Origin: Acidimicrobiales bacterium
GTDB lineage: Bacteria > Actinomycetota > Acidimicrobiia > Acidimicrobiales > MedAcidi-G1
Direction: 5' to 3'
DNA length: 64,000 nucleotides
NCBI GenBank assembly: GCA_022452035.1
Contig: JAKURV010000006.1
Span: 1 to 64,000 of the forward strand
Shown: positions 9,317 through 17,742 of the stretch, in pieces
How the letters are laid out: each line of letters starts with the position of its first letter
Numbering within the stretch: the stretch's first letter is position 1
Position numbers and translations under genes: made by a program
Notes under the pieces: generated by a model
What the model was told of the DNA's origin: nothing
Seen by the model: only the letters and a program-made list of their open reading frames with translations
Databases searched by the model: none

Positions 9317-9380
9317 ATTGCGACGGTCGGCAACTGCAGGACATTCCGTCCAGGCCCGAACCGTGGCAGGATCCGCAGCC

Positions 9381-10250
9381 GTGGAAGTGCTATCCGACGA
9401 ACAGGTGGAGACGTTCTGGCGGGAAGGGTTCGTCCTCCTACCCGAGGCCGTGCTGCCCGATGACTTAGCTGCTCTCCAACAGACCGTGGTCGATTGGGTA
9501 GAGGAGAGCCGGAGGCACACCGGCCCTTGGGGTACAACGATGGACGGTCGGCCTCGCTTCGACGTGGAACCAGGCCACAGTGCCGAACAGCCCGCTCTAC
9601 GCCGGGTGGCTTCACCCCAAGAGGTGTGCGACGCCCACCTACGAGTAATGCGCGACAGCCCGCTGGTCGACGCGGCCGCACAACTTGTGGGCCCCAACCT
9701 GGCCGTCAACAACGTGAAGCTCAATACCAAACAACCCGGTGCTGGCACAAAGGTTGGTTTCCACCAGGACTTCGCCTACGAGGCGCACTCCAACGACGAC
9801 ATGCTTGCCGTACTGCTCTTCCTTGACGATGTCACGCCGGAGAACGGCCCCCCAGAGATGGTGCCAGGCAGTCATATTGGACCAATACACGACCACTGGC
9901 ACGACGGGGTGTTCACCGGGACCATCTCTGACGAGGCCCTAGGCGGCCTAGCGCCCTCTGTGCTGTGCCACGGCCCGGCCGGTACGGCGTGCCTGATGCA
10001 TACCCGGCTGGTGCACGGTTCGGCCCCCAACCTAAGCGACCAACCGAGGACGCTCTCGATCTTCAGTTACCGGTCCGAGGACAGCCACCTCCTGCACCCC
10101 AGCCACCTCCCAAGCGTCCACGACGGCGAGGTCGTCCGAGGACGGTCCACGGGCCGAATTCGCAGCGTGGCCTACGAGATGGCTGTGGCCGAGATGCCCT
10201 CTGGGGCGTCGTTTTTCGAACAGCAGGCACAAGAGGAGGGTGAACACTGA
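9381..10250 (+). CDS. Phytanoyl-CoA dioxygenase (PhyH) family oxygenase
   Basis: A 289-residue Fe(II)/2-oxoglutarate oxygenase of the PhyH family, which also contains ectoine hydroxylase. The iron ligands are visible as H128 and D130 in FHQDFAYEAH and H212 in LVHGSAPN. Other family features are LLFLDDVTPENGP and VPGSHIG. I chose the GTG at 9381 because an AGGA lies 9 bases upstream; an in-frame GTG at 9363 would add six residues, and the open frame continues to 9168 inside the previous gene. The substrate is unknown. It is the second gene of the 7.3-13.1 kb operon and its stop codon overlaps the next start. Confidence 0.82.
   Translation: MEVLSDEQVETFWREGFVLLPEAVLPDDLAALQQTVVDWVEESRRHTGPWGTTMDGRPRFDVEPGHSAEQPALRRVASPQEVCDAHLRVMRDSPLVDAAAQLVGPNLAVNNVKLNTKQPGAGTKVGFHQDFAYEAHSNDDMLAVLLFLDDVTPENGPPEMVPGSHIGPIHDHWHDGVFTGTISDEALGGLAPSVLCHGPAGTACLMHTRLVHGSAPNLSDQPRTLSIFSYRSEDSHLLHPSHLPSVHDGEVVRGRSTGRIRSVAYEMAVAEMPSGASFFEQQAQEEGEH
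10233..10240 (+). promoter_or_regulatory. Strong ribosome binding site supporting a CTG start
   Basis: The sequence GAGGAGGG ends six bases before a CTG at 10247. It lies inside the end of the PhyH gene and is the best argument that the next gene starts at CTG, overlapping the PhyH stop as CTGA. The only other in-frame candidate, a GTG at 10343, would remove the first strand of the conserved fold. Confidence 0.65.
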
Positions 10251-11026
10251 AGCCCGACCTGGAGGCTCTGCCATTCTCTGTCGACGAGGGTTTCGGACCC
10301 CGAGCCCGGATCGGCCTGGTCGTCCTGGAGGGCGACCAGACGGTGGAAGCCGAGCTCTCGTCGCTGTGGCCGGTCGGTGTGGCAGCATTTGCCACCCGAA
10401 TTCCGATGGAGGATCGGGTCACAGCCGAGACGCTCCGGGCTATGGAGGACCGAATTCCGGCCGCCGCCAAGCTCTTGCCAACTGGGTTCGGGTTTGACGT
10501 CATCGGCTATGGCTGCACCTCGGCAGCCACGCTGATCGGCGAGGCTCGAGTCGACGCTGCCATCCGACGGGCCCATCCGGAGGCCCCGAACACCAACCCC
10601 ATCACCGCGGCGGTTGCGGCGTTCGGGGCTTTGGAGGCGACCCGGATTGGGGTGGTGACGCCGTACAACGTCGAGGTGACGGGAGGGATCGTCGACCACC
10701 TTTCGGGCCAGGGGTTGGAGGTAACGAGAACCGGGTCCTTTCTGGAGGAAAGCGACCACACGGTGGCCCGCATCACCGAAGCCTCGGTAGCGGCCGGGGT
10801 CCGACAGATTGCCGGTGACGCTGCAGGCCTGGACGCCGTCTTCGTGTCATGCACGAGCCTCCGGCTGTTCGGCATCGCCGGCGCTCTCGAGGACGAGCTC
10901 GACATCCCCGTAGTGTCCAGCAACCTGGCCTTCGGCTGGCACCTCCTCCGCCTGGCCGGGATCGATGACCACCTGACTGGCCTCGGGAGCCTGTTTGGTC
11001 TTGCCCTGGACGGTGCGGCGTCGTGA
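10247..11026 (+). CDS. Maleate isomerase / Asp-Glu racemase family protein
   Basis: A 259-residue protein of the group that includes maleate cis-trans isomerase, arylmalonate decarboxylase and the EutA protein of ectoine degradation clusters. The family pattern is clear: an opening strand RIGLVVLEGDQTVEAEL, the first catalytic cysteine C90 in VIGYGCTSAATLIG, the strand ATRIGVVTPYN, and the second cysteine C202 in VFVSCTSLRLF. Both cysteines expected for two-base isomerases are present, which argues against a one-cysteine decarboxylase. The start is CTG at 10247 (see the ribosome binding site entry). Its end overlaps the M24 gene by 4 bases (GTGA), so translation is coupled. The real substrate is unknown. 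Confidence 0.8.
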   Translation: MKPDLEALPFSVDEGFGPRARIGLVVLEGDQTVEAELSSLWPVGVAAFATRIPMEDRVTAETLRAMEDRIPAAAKLLPTGFGFDVIGYGCTSAATLIGEARVDAAIRRAHPEAPNTNPITAAVAAFGALEATRIGVVTPYNVEVTGGIVDHLSGQGLEVTRTGSFLEESDHTVARITEASVAAGVRQIAGDAAGLDAVFVSCTSLRLFGIAGALEDELDIPVVSSNLAFGWHLLRLAGIDDHLTGLGSLFGLALDGAAS

Positions 11027-12189
11027 CTGACCGTGTGGAGCGGGGTTTCCCCGTCGAGGAGTTCGAGGAGCGAGCGGAGCGGGCCCAGCGGATGCTGGCA
11101 GACAGCGGGCTGGACGCCCTGCTGGTCTGTACCGAGCCGGAGGTCCGCTACTTCACCGGGTTCCATACGCCCTTCTGGCAGAGCCCCACCCGTCCCTGGT
11201 TCGTAGTGCTCCCGCTGAGTGGCCGGCCAATCGCGGTGATTCCCGGCATCGGCGCCTCGGCCATGGCCGGGACGTGGGTAGAGGACGTCCGGACGTGGCC
11301 CGCTCCTCGTCCGGACGACGACGGTCTAGCGCTACTGGCCGAGACCTTGGCCGAACACGCCGGCCCAGGGGGTCGAATCGGGCTTCCCATGGGCCCTGAG
11401 ACTCACGTCAGGATGCCTCTGGCCGATCTGGACGCCCTACGAGAGGAGATCCGGCCGAAGGTGTTTGTGGACGCAACCCACGTGGTCCGCAGCCTCCGCA
11501 TGGTGAAGTCGGAACGCGAGGTGGCCAAGGTCGCTCACATCTGCTCCGTGGTCTCCGATGGCTTCGAGGGCATTCCGACGCTCCTATCCGCGGAGATGAC
11601 CGAACGCGAGGCTTTCGCTGCATTCCGGATGGATCTGCTTCGTCGGGGTGCCGACGAGGTCCCGTACCTCGTCGGTGCGACCGGCCCAGGCTTTGACGAC
11701 ATCATCAAGCAGCCCTCCGACAGGGTCATCGTCGATGGAGATTTGGTGATGTTCGACACCGGCTCCATATTCGATGGCTACTCCAGTGACTTTGACCGCT
11801 ACTACGCCTTCGGCTGGGCCGACGATGGGGCCCGACGGGCCTACAAGACGGTATGGGAGGCCACTGAGGCGGGCCTGGCCACCGTGCGGCCGGGAGCCAC
11901 GACCAGTGACCTCTGGCGGGCTATGGCCACCGTCCTGGATGCCGGCGGCTCACTTGGTAACTCGGTTGGGCGGATGGGCCACGGCCTAGGAATGCAGGTC
12001 ACCGAGTGGCCGTCCAATACCGCCGACGATCAGACGGTGCTTGAAGAGGGAATGGTTCTCACCCTGGAGCCAGGGCTTACCTGGGCGCCGGGTCGAATGA
12101 TGGTGCACGAAGAGAACCTGGTTGTTCGGGCCGAAGGCGCCGAACTGCTGTCCCGCCGAGCGCCCGCCGAACTACCGCTCATCAGTTGA
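11023..12189 (+). CDS. M24 family metallohydrolase (creatinase / Xaa-Pro peptidase type)
   Basis: A 388-residue two-domain protein: an N-terminal creatinase-like domain (1-160) and a pita-bread catalytic domain. All five metal ligands of metallo-members are visible: D245 and D256 in FDTGSIFDGYSSDFDR, H320 in MGHGLG, E349 in LTLEPG and E363 or E364 in VHEEN. The family includes prolidases, ectoine hydrolase DoeA/EutD and the DMSP lyase DddP. It lacks the DddP-like region as I know it and is not clearly DoeA, so the substrate is open. Next to an EutA-like isomerase, cleavage of a small cyclic or amide-containing osmolyte is plausible. GTG start at 11023 overlaps the previous gene. Confidence 0.85.
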   Translation: MTDRVERGFPVEEFEERAERAQRMLADSGLDALLVCTEPEVRYFTGFHTPFWQSPTRPWFVVLPLSGRPIAVIPGIGASAMAGTWVEDVRTWPAPRPDDDGLALLAETLAEHAGPGGRIGLPMGPETHVRMPLADLDALREEIRPKVFVDATHVVRSLRMVKSEREVAKVAHICSVVSDGFEGIPTLLSAEMTEREAFAAFRMDLLRRGADEVPYLVGATGPGFDDIIKQPSDRVIVDGDLVMFDTGSIFDGYSSDFDRYYAFGWADDGARRAYKTVWEATEAGLATVRPGATTSDLWRAMATVLDAGGSLGNSVGRMGHGLGMQVTEWPSNTADDQTVLEEGMVLTLEPGLTWAPGRMMVHEENLVVRAEGAELLSRRAPAELPLIS

Positions 12190-12198
12190 GGGCCCGGC

Positions 12199-13146
12199 AT
12201 GGTGACCGACGGCGTTCCCGTCGTATCCCTCGACCACCCAGAGGCCCTCGTGCGGGCGCTGTCCACCGTTGGGTTCGCAGCCGTTCGTAACCACGGTGTT
12301 CCGAAAACTGACCTGGCGGCCATGCGCCGCCTGCTCGTCGACCTGTTTGCCGTGGACGAGGAAGCTAAACGGCGCCAGGTCATCACTAGGGAGAACTATC
12401 GAGGATTCATCCCGTTACGGTTCTTCTCTCCGAACCGAGATACCACGGCTCCTCCGGACGCCTTCGAGGGCTACAAGCTCCACTGGGAGTGTCCGCCCGA
12501 ACATCCGGTACGCGACGAGTGCGACCTGTACGGGTCGAACCGGTGGCCCGAACACATACCGGAGATGCCAGCCGTGGTGTCTTCTTGGTGGGCGTCGATG
12601 GACGTCGTTGCCGACCGTGTCACAACGGTGCTCGCCGACGCTGTCGGCATGGACCCAGGTGCACTGGCCATGGCCATGGAGGCACCGCTGACCAACACGA
12701 CGCTGCTCCACTATCCAGAGCGTCGTCGCGACGACCCGGCCCCGGGGTTTCACCCCCACAAAGACATCACTGTGGTGACGATCCTTGATCCCGACCCCGT
12801 GGGCGGCCTGGAGGTCCGGGCGAGGGACCGGGGCTGGATGGAGGCCGAGTGTCCGCACGACGCCCTCCTAGTCAATGTGGGTGACCTGCTGGAGGTCTGG
12901 TCGGGTGGACGCCTGGCGTCGACGCCCCACCGGGTAACCAACCCGGATGGCGCCGCCCGGTACAGCGCACCGTTCTTCGTAGTACCCAATCACCGGACGG
13001 TGGTGCAGCCGCTGCTAGAACCGGTCGACGGTTTCGAGTGGCGGTCGGTGACGGTGGGGTACTCCCAGGCGGAAGTGTGGCGCACCAACTGGCCGGACGA
13101 GGAGCCCTCGGACTCCGACACGCACCTGGGTGGCGTGGAGAACTGA
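12199..13146 (+). CDS. Isopenicillin-N-synthase-like 2OG-Fe(II) oxygenase
   Basis: A 315-residue non-haem iron oxygenase. The N-terminal DIOX_N-like part has GFAAVRNHGVP near residue 25, followed by YRGFIPL. The jelly-roll core carries the iron ligands H187 and D189 in HPHKDITVVTIL and H244 in STPHRVTNP, with R254 and S256 (RYS) positioned to bind the 2-oxoglutarate carboxylate. That RxS motif argues for a normal 2-oxoglutarate-dependent enzyme. Start ATG at 12199, nine bases after the M24 stop. It is the last gene of the operon, which therefore holds two different 2OG oxygenases. Confidence 0.82.
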   Translation: MVTDGVPVVSLDHPEALVRALSTVGFAAVRNHGVPKTDLAAMRRLLVDLFAVDEEAKRRQVITRENYRGFIPLRFFSPNRDTTAPPDAFEGYKLHWECPPEHPVRDECDLYGSNRWPEHIPEMPAVVSSWWASMDVVADRVTTVLADAVGMDPGALAMAMEAPLTNTTLLHYPERRRDDPAPGFHPHKDITVVTILDPDPVGGLEVRARDRGWMEAECPHDALLVNVGDLLEVWSGGRLASTPHRVTNPDGAARYSAPFFVVPNHRTVVQPLLEPVDGFEWRSVTVGYSQAEVWRTNWPDEEPSDSDTHLGGVEN

Positions 13147-13168
13147 CTGACCCCGAGCCTTAGGACGG

Positions 13169-14089
13169 TTACGGGTTGGCGTGGAGGAACCGGCGAATGT
13201 TGTCCACCAGGACACCGGGCGCGTCCTCTTGACAGAAGTGACCCACTCCGGGCATCTCCACTACCGGGGCGTCGGGCCACAGGGCGCGGAAGTCGGCGAT
13301 GGCCCGGTCCGCTGGGATCGCCCCGTCCTCCATGCCCTCGAGGAGGATCGCCGGTTTCGCACACAGGTCGCCGATACCGACCGCCCCCGCGACCACGTAG
13401 TCCCGGATTCGGCCGAGGTAGGCATCGAGTGGGAATTCCAAGCCTCCGATAGCCGACTCCCGGTCCGGGAACGGGTCCGAGTAGGCCCGGATCCAGGTGT
13501 CGTCGACGGCCGCTGAGTTAGTGAAGCCAATGATCTTCATCACCGACAGAACGGTAGATCCAAGATTGAGTAGGACGTCCTCGGTGCGTCCCGACTCCAG
13601 CCCGCCACCGATCCACGTAAACCACCGGGACTCAGACATCGGTGTCACCGAGGCGTCGTCGACTCTCCCGTAGCCAGCCAGTGTGTTGGCGAACACAATT
13701 CGTTTGACCCGTTCGGGATGTCGCACCGTGTACGCCGTGGCAATAGGCCCACCCCAGTCCTGGCCTACGAACGTGATATCGGTCAGTCCCAGGTGCTCAA
13801 TCAGTGCAGCAAGGTTCTCCGTGTGGGCCCGCAGCGTGTACTCCCGGTCCTGCGGGGTCTCCGACTTCCCGAAGCCCATGTGATCGGGCACGACCACACG
13901 GTTGTCCTCGGCCAGCGGCCCGATCATGTGCCGGTACAGGTATCCCCAGGTCGGCTCGCCGTGCAGACAAACGATCGGCTCGCCATCGCGCGGGCCTTCG
14001 TCCACGAAGTGCTGGACAAAGCCGTGGCCGTCAAACGTGTGCGCAGCAAACGGGAACGACCCGTCGTAGGTCTCATCGAGGGGGACCAT
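13169..14089 (-). CDS. Haloalkane dehalogenase (HLD-I type)
   Basis: A 306-residue alpha/beta hydrolase predicted to replace a halogen on an alkyl carbon with hydroxyl. The nucleophile D111 lies in FVGQDWGG, and W112 right after it is the halide-binding tryptophan of haloalkane dehalogenases. The oxyanion-hole segment is CLHGEPTWGYLYR and the catalytic histidine H284 is in GVGHFCQED. HGEPTW and GQDWGG are hallmarks of the DhlA/DhmA subfamily HLD-I. Length is normal. Related epoxide hydrolases share the Asp nucleophile but not the GEPTW...QDWG combination. It is convergent with the oxygenase gene at 12199 and divergent from the Rieske gene at 14220. Confidence 0.85.
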   Translation of the reverse strand: MVPLDETYDGSFPFAAHTFDGHGFVQHFVDEGPRDGEPIVCLHGEPTWGYLYRHMIGPLAEDNRVVVPDHMGFGKSETPQDREYTLRAHTENLAALIEHLGLTDITFVGQDWGGPIATAYTVRHPERVKRIVFANTLAGYGRVDDASVTPMSESRWFTWIGGGLESGRTEDVLLNLGSTVLSVMKIIGFTNSAAVDDTWIRAYSDPFPDRESAIGGLEFPLDAYLGRIRDYVVAGAVGIGDLCAKPAILLEGMEDGAIPADRAIADFRALWPDAPVVEMPGVGHFCQEDAPGVLVDNIRRFLHANP

Positions 14090-14219
14090 TGGGACCTCCG
14101 AGGGTCAGGTGTGGCTCGGCCACGGGCCGAAGCGTCGCAGCCGATGTTGGCAGACCCGCCAGACGAGAAGGACACTCGGGAACAGCGGACCAGCCGCAAC
14201 GTACATCCCAGGGGGAGTC

Positions 14220-15419
14220 GTGGAACGGGCCGAGCAGGTTGCCCAGATCAAGTTACTGATGTCCCGTCTCGACGCAGGGATGACCGTCGACGCTGGAGGA
14301 TTCCGTCGCAACCCGACGACCGTGTACGCGGATCCGGACCTAGCCGAACGAGAATGGCAGACGTTTTTCCGCGGGCACCCCCACCTTGTCGGCTTGACCG
14401 GCGACCTACCCGAGCCCGGCTCGTTCCTCACCTGTGAGTACCTACCAACGCCGGTCCTGGCCACCCGAGACGACGACGGCCGCTTTCGGGCGTTCGTGAA
14501 CGCCTGCCGCCACCGGGGTGTCGTGGTCGAGGAACGGGACCGGGGCGAAGCCCGCCGTTTCACCTGCCCGTTCCACCATTGGACGTACGACACCGAGGGA
14601 ACCCTGGTGGGTCTACCCAACCCCGAACACTTCGGGAACCCGGACCCCTCGTGCCTTGGCCTCATCGAGTTGCCGGCGGTTGAAGATGCCGGCCTCCTGT
14701 GGGTTCATCCCGACCCGGATGGCGCCATCGACCTCGACGAGCAGCTGGGTCACGATCTACGGGCCGAGCTGGCCTCGTGGCACCTCGACGAACTCTCCTA
14801 TCTGGGCTGGGATGACTACGACGTGGCCTGCAACTGGAAGTTGGCCATGGACACGTTTGGTGAGACGTACCACTTCCCGGCGTTGCACTCGCAGACCCTC
14901 AACCTGGGCTTCCATGGCAACGTCCAGTGCTACGACACCCACGGTCGGAACCACCGGATGTTGTTGTGCAAGCGTGACATCGACGGCCTACGCGACCTCC
15001 CCGAGGACGACTGGGAGATCACCACGGCGGCCTTGCCGGTCTACTGGCTATTTCCGAACGTTCAACTCATGCCATTTGCCGAAGGCCTGCATCTGGTGCG
15101 GGCCTACCCGGATCCGCGCGACCCAGGTAGGCACGTCAGCCGCATCACCTGGTACCTACGACCGGAGCCAGCGGCCGACACCGAGACCCGGAAGGCCCTA
15201 GAGATGATCTCGCAGCGATTCGGGGAGATCATCCGCGACGAGGACTATGTGGTGAGCGCCAGCCAGCAGCGCACCACCTCAGCTGGCGTACTTGACCACG
15301 TGGTCTTCGGACGCAACGAACCGGCGTTACACCACTACCACGAGACCTACCGGCGGATGCTTGGGATGGACCCGCTGCCACTGCTCGACGAGTTGGGTTT
15401 TGTCTCCGAGATTTCATGA
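14220..15419 (+). CDS. Rieske non-haem iron oxygenase, alpha subunit type
   Basis: About 399 residues, the catalytic subunit of an aromatic-ring-hydroxylating or related oxygenase. The Rieske [2Fe-2S] ligands are C96 and H98 in NACRHRG and C116 and H119 in CPFHHW. The mononuclear iron site follows with the two histidines of ETYHFPALH. The second Rieske loop reads CPFHHW in place of the usual CPYHGW. The start is uncertain: GTG at 14220 has a purine-rich stretch only two bases upstream, and the ATG at 14259 has none. Its stop overlaps the sulfatase start by 4 bases, so the two are made together, which suggests one substrate is both desulfated and oxidised. No reductase or beta subunit is adjacent. 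Confidence 0.83.
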   Translation: MERAEQVAQIKLLMSRLDAGMTVDAGGFRRNPTTVYADPDLAEREWQTFFRGHPHLVGLTGDLPEPGSFLTCEYLPTPVLATRDDDGRFRAFVNACRHRGVVVEERDRGEARRFTCPFHHWTYDTEGTLVGLPNPEHFGNPDPSCLGLIELPAVEDAGLLWVHPDPDGAIDLDEQLGHDLRAELASWHLDELSYLGWDDYDVACNWKLAMDTFGETYHFPALHSQTLNLGFHGNVQCYDTHGRNHRMLLCKRDIDGLRDLPEDDWEITTAALPVYWLFPNVQLMPFAEGLHLVRAYPDPRDPGRHVSRITWYLRPEPAADTETRKALEMISQRFGEIIRDEDYVVSASQQRTTSAGVLDHVVFGRNEPALHHYHETYRRMLGMDPLPLLDELGFVSEIS

Positions 15420-17689
15420 GGAGAACCGAACGTTTCGAGGGGCGCATCGGTCGAACCATTGCCGAGTCCGAGCCATGGTTCGATGAGCCGCCACACCCCG
15501 GAGAAGATGCCCCGGACGTCGTCGTGGTGCTACTTGATGACACCGGGTTCGCCCAACTGGGCTGCTACGGATCCGACATCGCCACGCCGCATATCGATGC
15601 TTTGGCAGGAGCCGGTCTGCGGTACACGAACTTCCATGTCACGCCACTGTGCTCGCCGACCCGGGCCTCACTGCTCACTGGGCGGAACCCCCATGCCGTG
15701 GGGATGCGGGCGGTCTCCAATTTCCAGACAGGCTTTCCCAACCAGAAGGCCCATATCTCCAACCACGCCGCGACCATGGCAGAGGTCCTGGGCGATGCCG
15801 GCTACGCCACCTTCTGTGTCGGGAAGTGGCACTTGGCGCCAATGGAGGAGTGTTCGGCGGCAGGACCATTCGACCAGTGGCCCTTGGCTCGCGGTTTTGA
15901 CCGCTTCTACGGCTTCCTAGAAGGCGAGACCGACCAGTTCCACCCGGAGTTGGTGTGCGACAACCACTGGATCGATTCGCCTGCTCGACCCAAGGGCGAC
16001 TACCACCTGTCCGAGGATCTGGTCGACCAGGCCCTCCTAATGATCGGCGACTCCGTCGGTGTGCGCCCAGACCGCCCGTTTTTCACCTACGTGGCCTTCG
16101 GAGCCACCCACGCCCCACACCAAGCCCCGACCGGTTATCTCGACCGCTATCGAGGACGCTTCGACGACGGGTGGGATGAAGCACGTCGACGGTGGTTTGC
16201 CCGACAGATCGAGATGGGCCTCCTCCCAGAGGGAACCCTGTTGTCGCCTCGCAATCCGGGGGTCGACGCGTGGGAGGACCTGACAGAGAACGGCCGGCGT
16301 CTAGCGGCTCGCCTCCAGGAGGCGTTTGCCGCGTTCCTAGAGCACACCGACGCACAAGTCGGCCGACTCGTTGAAGGCCTTCGACGACTAGGACGCCTCG
16401 ACAACACCATCCTGCTGGTCCTGACTGATAACGGAGCTTCCCAAGAGGGAGGACCCCACGGGATCCTCCATGAGATGAAGTACTTCAACGGCATCCTGGA
16501 GGACCCAGACGACGCTGTGGAACGGCTGGACGACATCGGAGGTCCGCGGAGCCACAGCAACTACCCGTGGGGGTGGGCCCAAGCCGGCAATACGCCGTTT
16601 CGCTGGTATAAGCAGAACACCCACGAGGGTGGCGTGCACGTCCCCCTCGTCGTGCACTGGCCCGCTGGCATCACTGACACCAACCAGGGCGGACTCCGCG
16701 ACCAGTTCGCCTTCGTGGCCGACGTAGCCCCGACCATCTACGACCTGGTGGGCGCGACGGTCCCGGAAGTGCACCGTGGGATCGACCAGCTCCCGGTTAC
16801 AGGGCGGTCATTCGCAGGGACCATCAGCGATCCGGCAGCGCCGGCCGTCAACGACTGTCAGGTTTTCGAGAATGCGGGGAGCAGGGCACTAGTGGCCGAT
16901 GGCTGGAAGGCCGTGGTCCGAAATCCACCAGAGAGCCCCGTCGACCCCGACGACACCTCGGCCTGGGAGCTATACGACCTGAACGCCGACCCGTCGGAAT
17001 GCCAGAACCTGGCAGAAGACCAGCCTGATCGTCTAGCCGACATGGTGGCCCGGTGGTGGCACGAGGCCGCCTCCGGTGGAGTTCTCCCAGTGGACCACCG
17101 GATGGCTTCACTATTCGGTCCGCGCTTTCGCGACCAATCTCCTCACCCAACAAACCGACGGTACGTATACCGACCACCCATGTCGCCGCTCCCGGGCCAG
17201 GCCTCGGCCCCGATCGGAGGACGAAGCTTTGACCTGGAGGCCAGACTCGTGGCGGACGCCACTGATGAGGGAGTCATCTACGCCACCGGAACGGAAAACG
17301 CCGGGATCTCCTTGTTCGTCCAAAACGGCAAACTGGTTCTCGACTACAACGCCTTCGGCGATCACGTCCTCTTGGAGTCCGATCTCGAAGTGCCCGTCGG
17401 GGAAGTTCTCCTCGGGGCGCGACTACGTCGGCTAGACGAAAGAGCAGGGTCAGCGACCGTAGTGGTGGACGGCGTCGACGCCGGCCAGACCGACCTACCG
17501 TTGTACATGCGGATGATCTCATCGATTGGCCCCAGCATCGGCTTCGACCACGGGTCGGCCGTCTCGGACCGCTACCGGGCGCCGTACGCCTTCACTGGCA
17601 CCCTCCACGAAGTAGTGATCCAGATCAGCCCCGACCGCTTCGGCGATGTACGAGACGTCACAGCCCGGGCCGAGATGAACCGGCAGTGA
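15416..17689 (+). CDS. Arylsulfatase-type sulfatase, long form (copy 1)
   Basis: A 757-residue formylglycine sulfatase that hydrolyses sulfate esters. D41 and D42 in VVLLDDTGF bind calcium, C79 in LCSPTRASLLTGR is the residue converted to formylglycine, and GKWHLAP supplies further active-site residues. From about residue 570 a beta-rich C-terminal domain (SFDLEARL to the end) adds a concanavalin-like module, giving the long architecture of mycobacterial AtsA/AtsD. There is no signal peptide, so it probably acts in the cytosol. Translationally coupled to the Rieske gene. It is a clear paralogue of the protein at 24329, with C79 at the same position. The modifying enzyme (FGE) is not in the window. 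Confidence 0.93.
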   Translation: MRRTERFEGRIGRTIAESEPWFDEPPHPGEDAPDVVVVLLDDTGFAQLGCYGSDIATPHIDALAGAGLRYTNFHVTPLCSPTRASLLTGRNPHAVGMRAVSNFQTGFPNQKAHISNHAATMAEVLGDAGYATFCVGKWHLAPMEECSAAGPFDQWPLARGFDRFYGFLEGETDQFHPELVCDNHWIDSPARPKGDYHLSEDLVDQALLMIGDSVGVRPDRPFFTYVAFGATHAPHQAPTGYLDRYRGRFDDGWDEARRRWFARQIEMGLLPEGTLLSPRNPGVDAWEDLTENGRRLAARLQEAFAAFLEHTDAQVGRLVEGLRRLGRLDNTILLVLTDNGASQEGGPHGILHEMKYFNGILEDPDDAVERLDDIGGPRSHSNYPWGWAQAGNTPFRWYKQNTHEGGVHVPLVVHWPAGITDTNQGGLRDQFAFVADVAPTIYDLVGATVPEVHRGIDQLPVTGRSFAGTISDPAAPAVNDCQVFENAGSRALVADGWKAVVRNPPESPVDPDDTSAWELYDLNADPSECQNLAEDQPDRLADMVARWWHEAASGGVLPVDHRMASLFGPRFRDQSPHPTNRRYVYRPPMSPLPGQASAPIGGRSFDLEARLVADATDEGVIYATGTENAGISLFVQNGKLVLDYNAFGDHVLLESDLEVPVGEVLLGARLRRLDERAGSATVVVDGVDAGQTDLPLYMRMISSIGPSIGFDHGSAVSDRYRAPYAFTGTLHEVVIQISPDRFGDVRDVTARAEMNRQ

Positions 17690-17742
17690 CCGATCGTTAA
17701 ACGCAAAAATAGACAATCGAAACCGCGACGAGGAGCCGCACC

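Noticed and set aside
11023-12189. DMSP lyase DddP or ectoine hydrolase DoeA for the M24 gene
   Set aside because: Metal ligands fit any M24 enzyme; the surrounding segments do not match either protein as I recall them.
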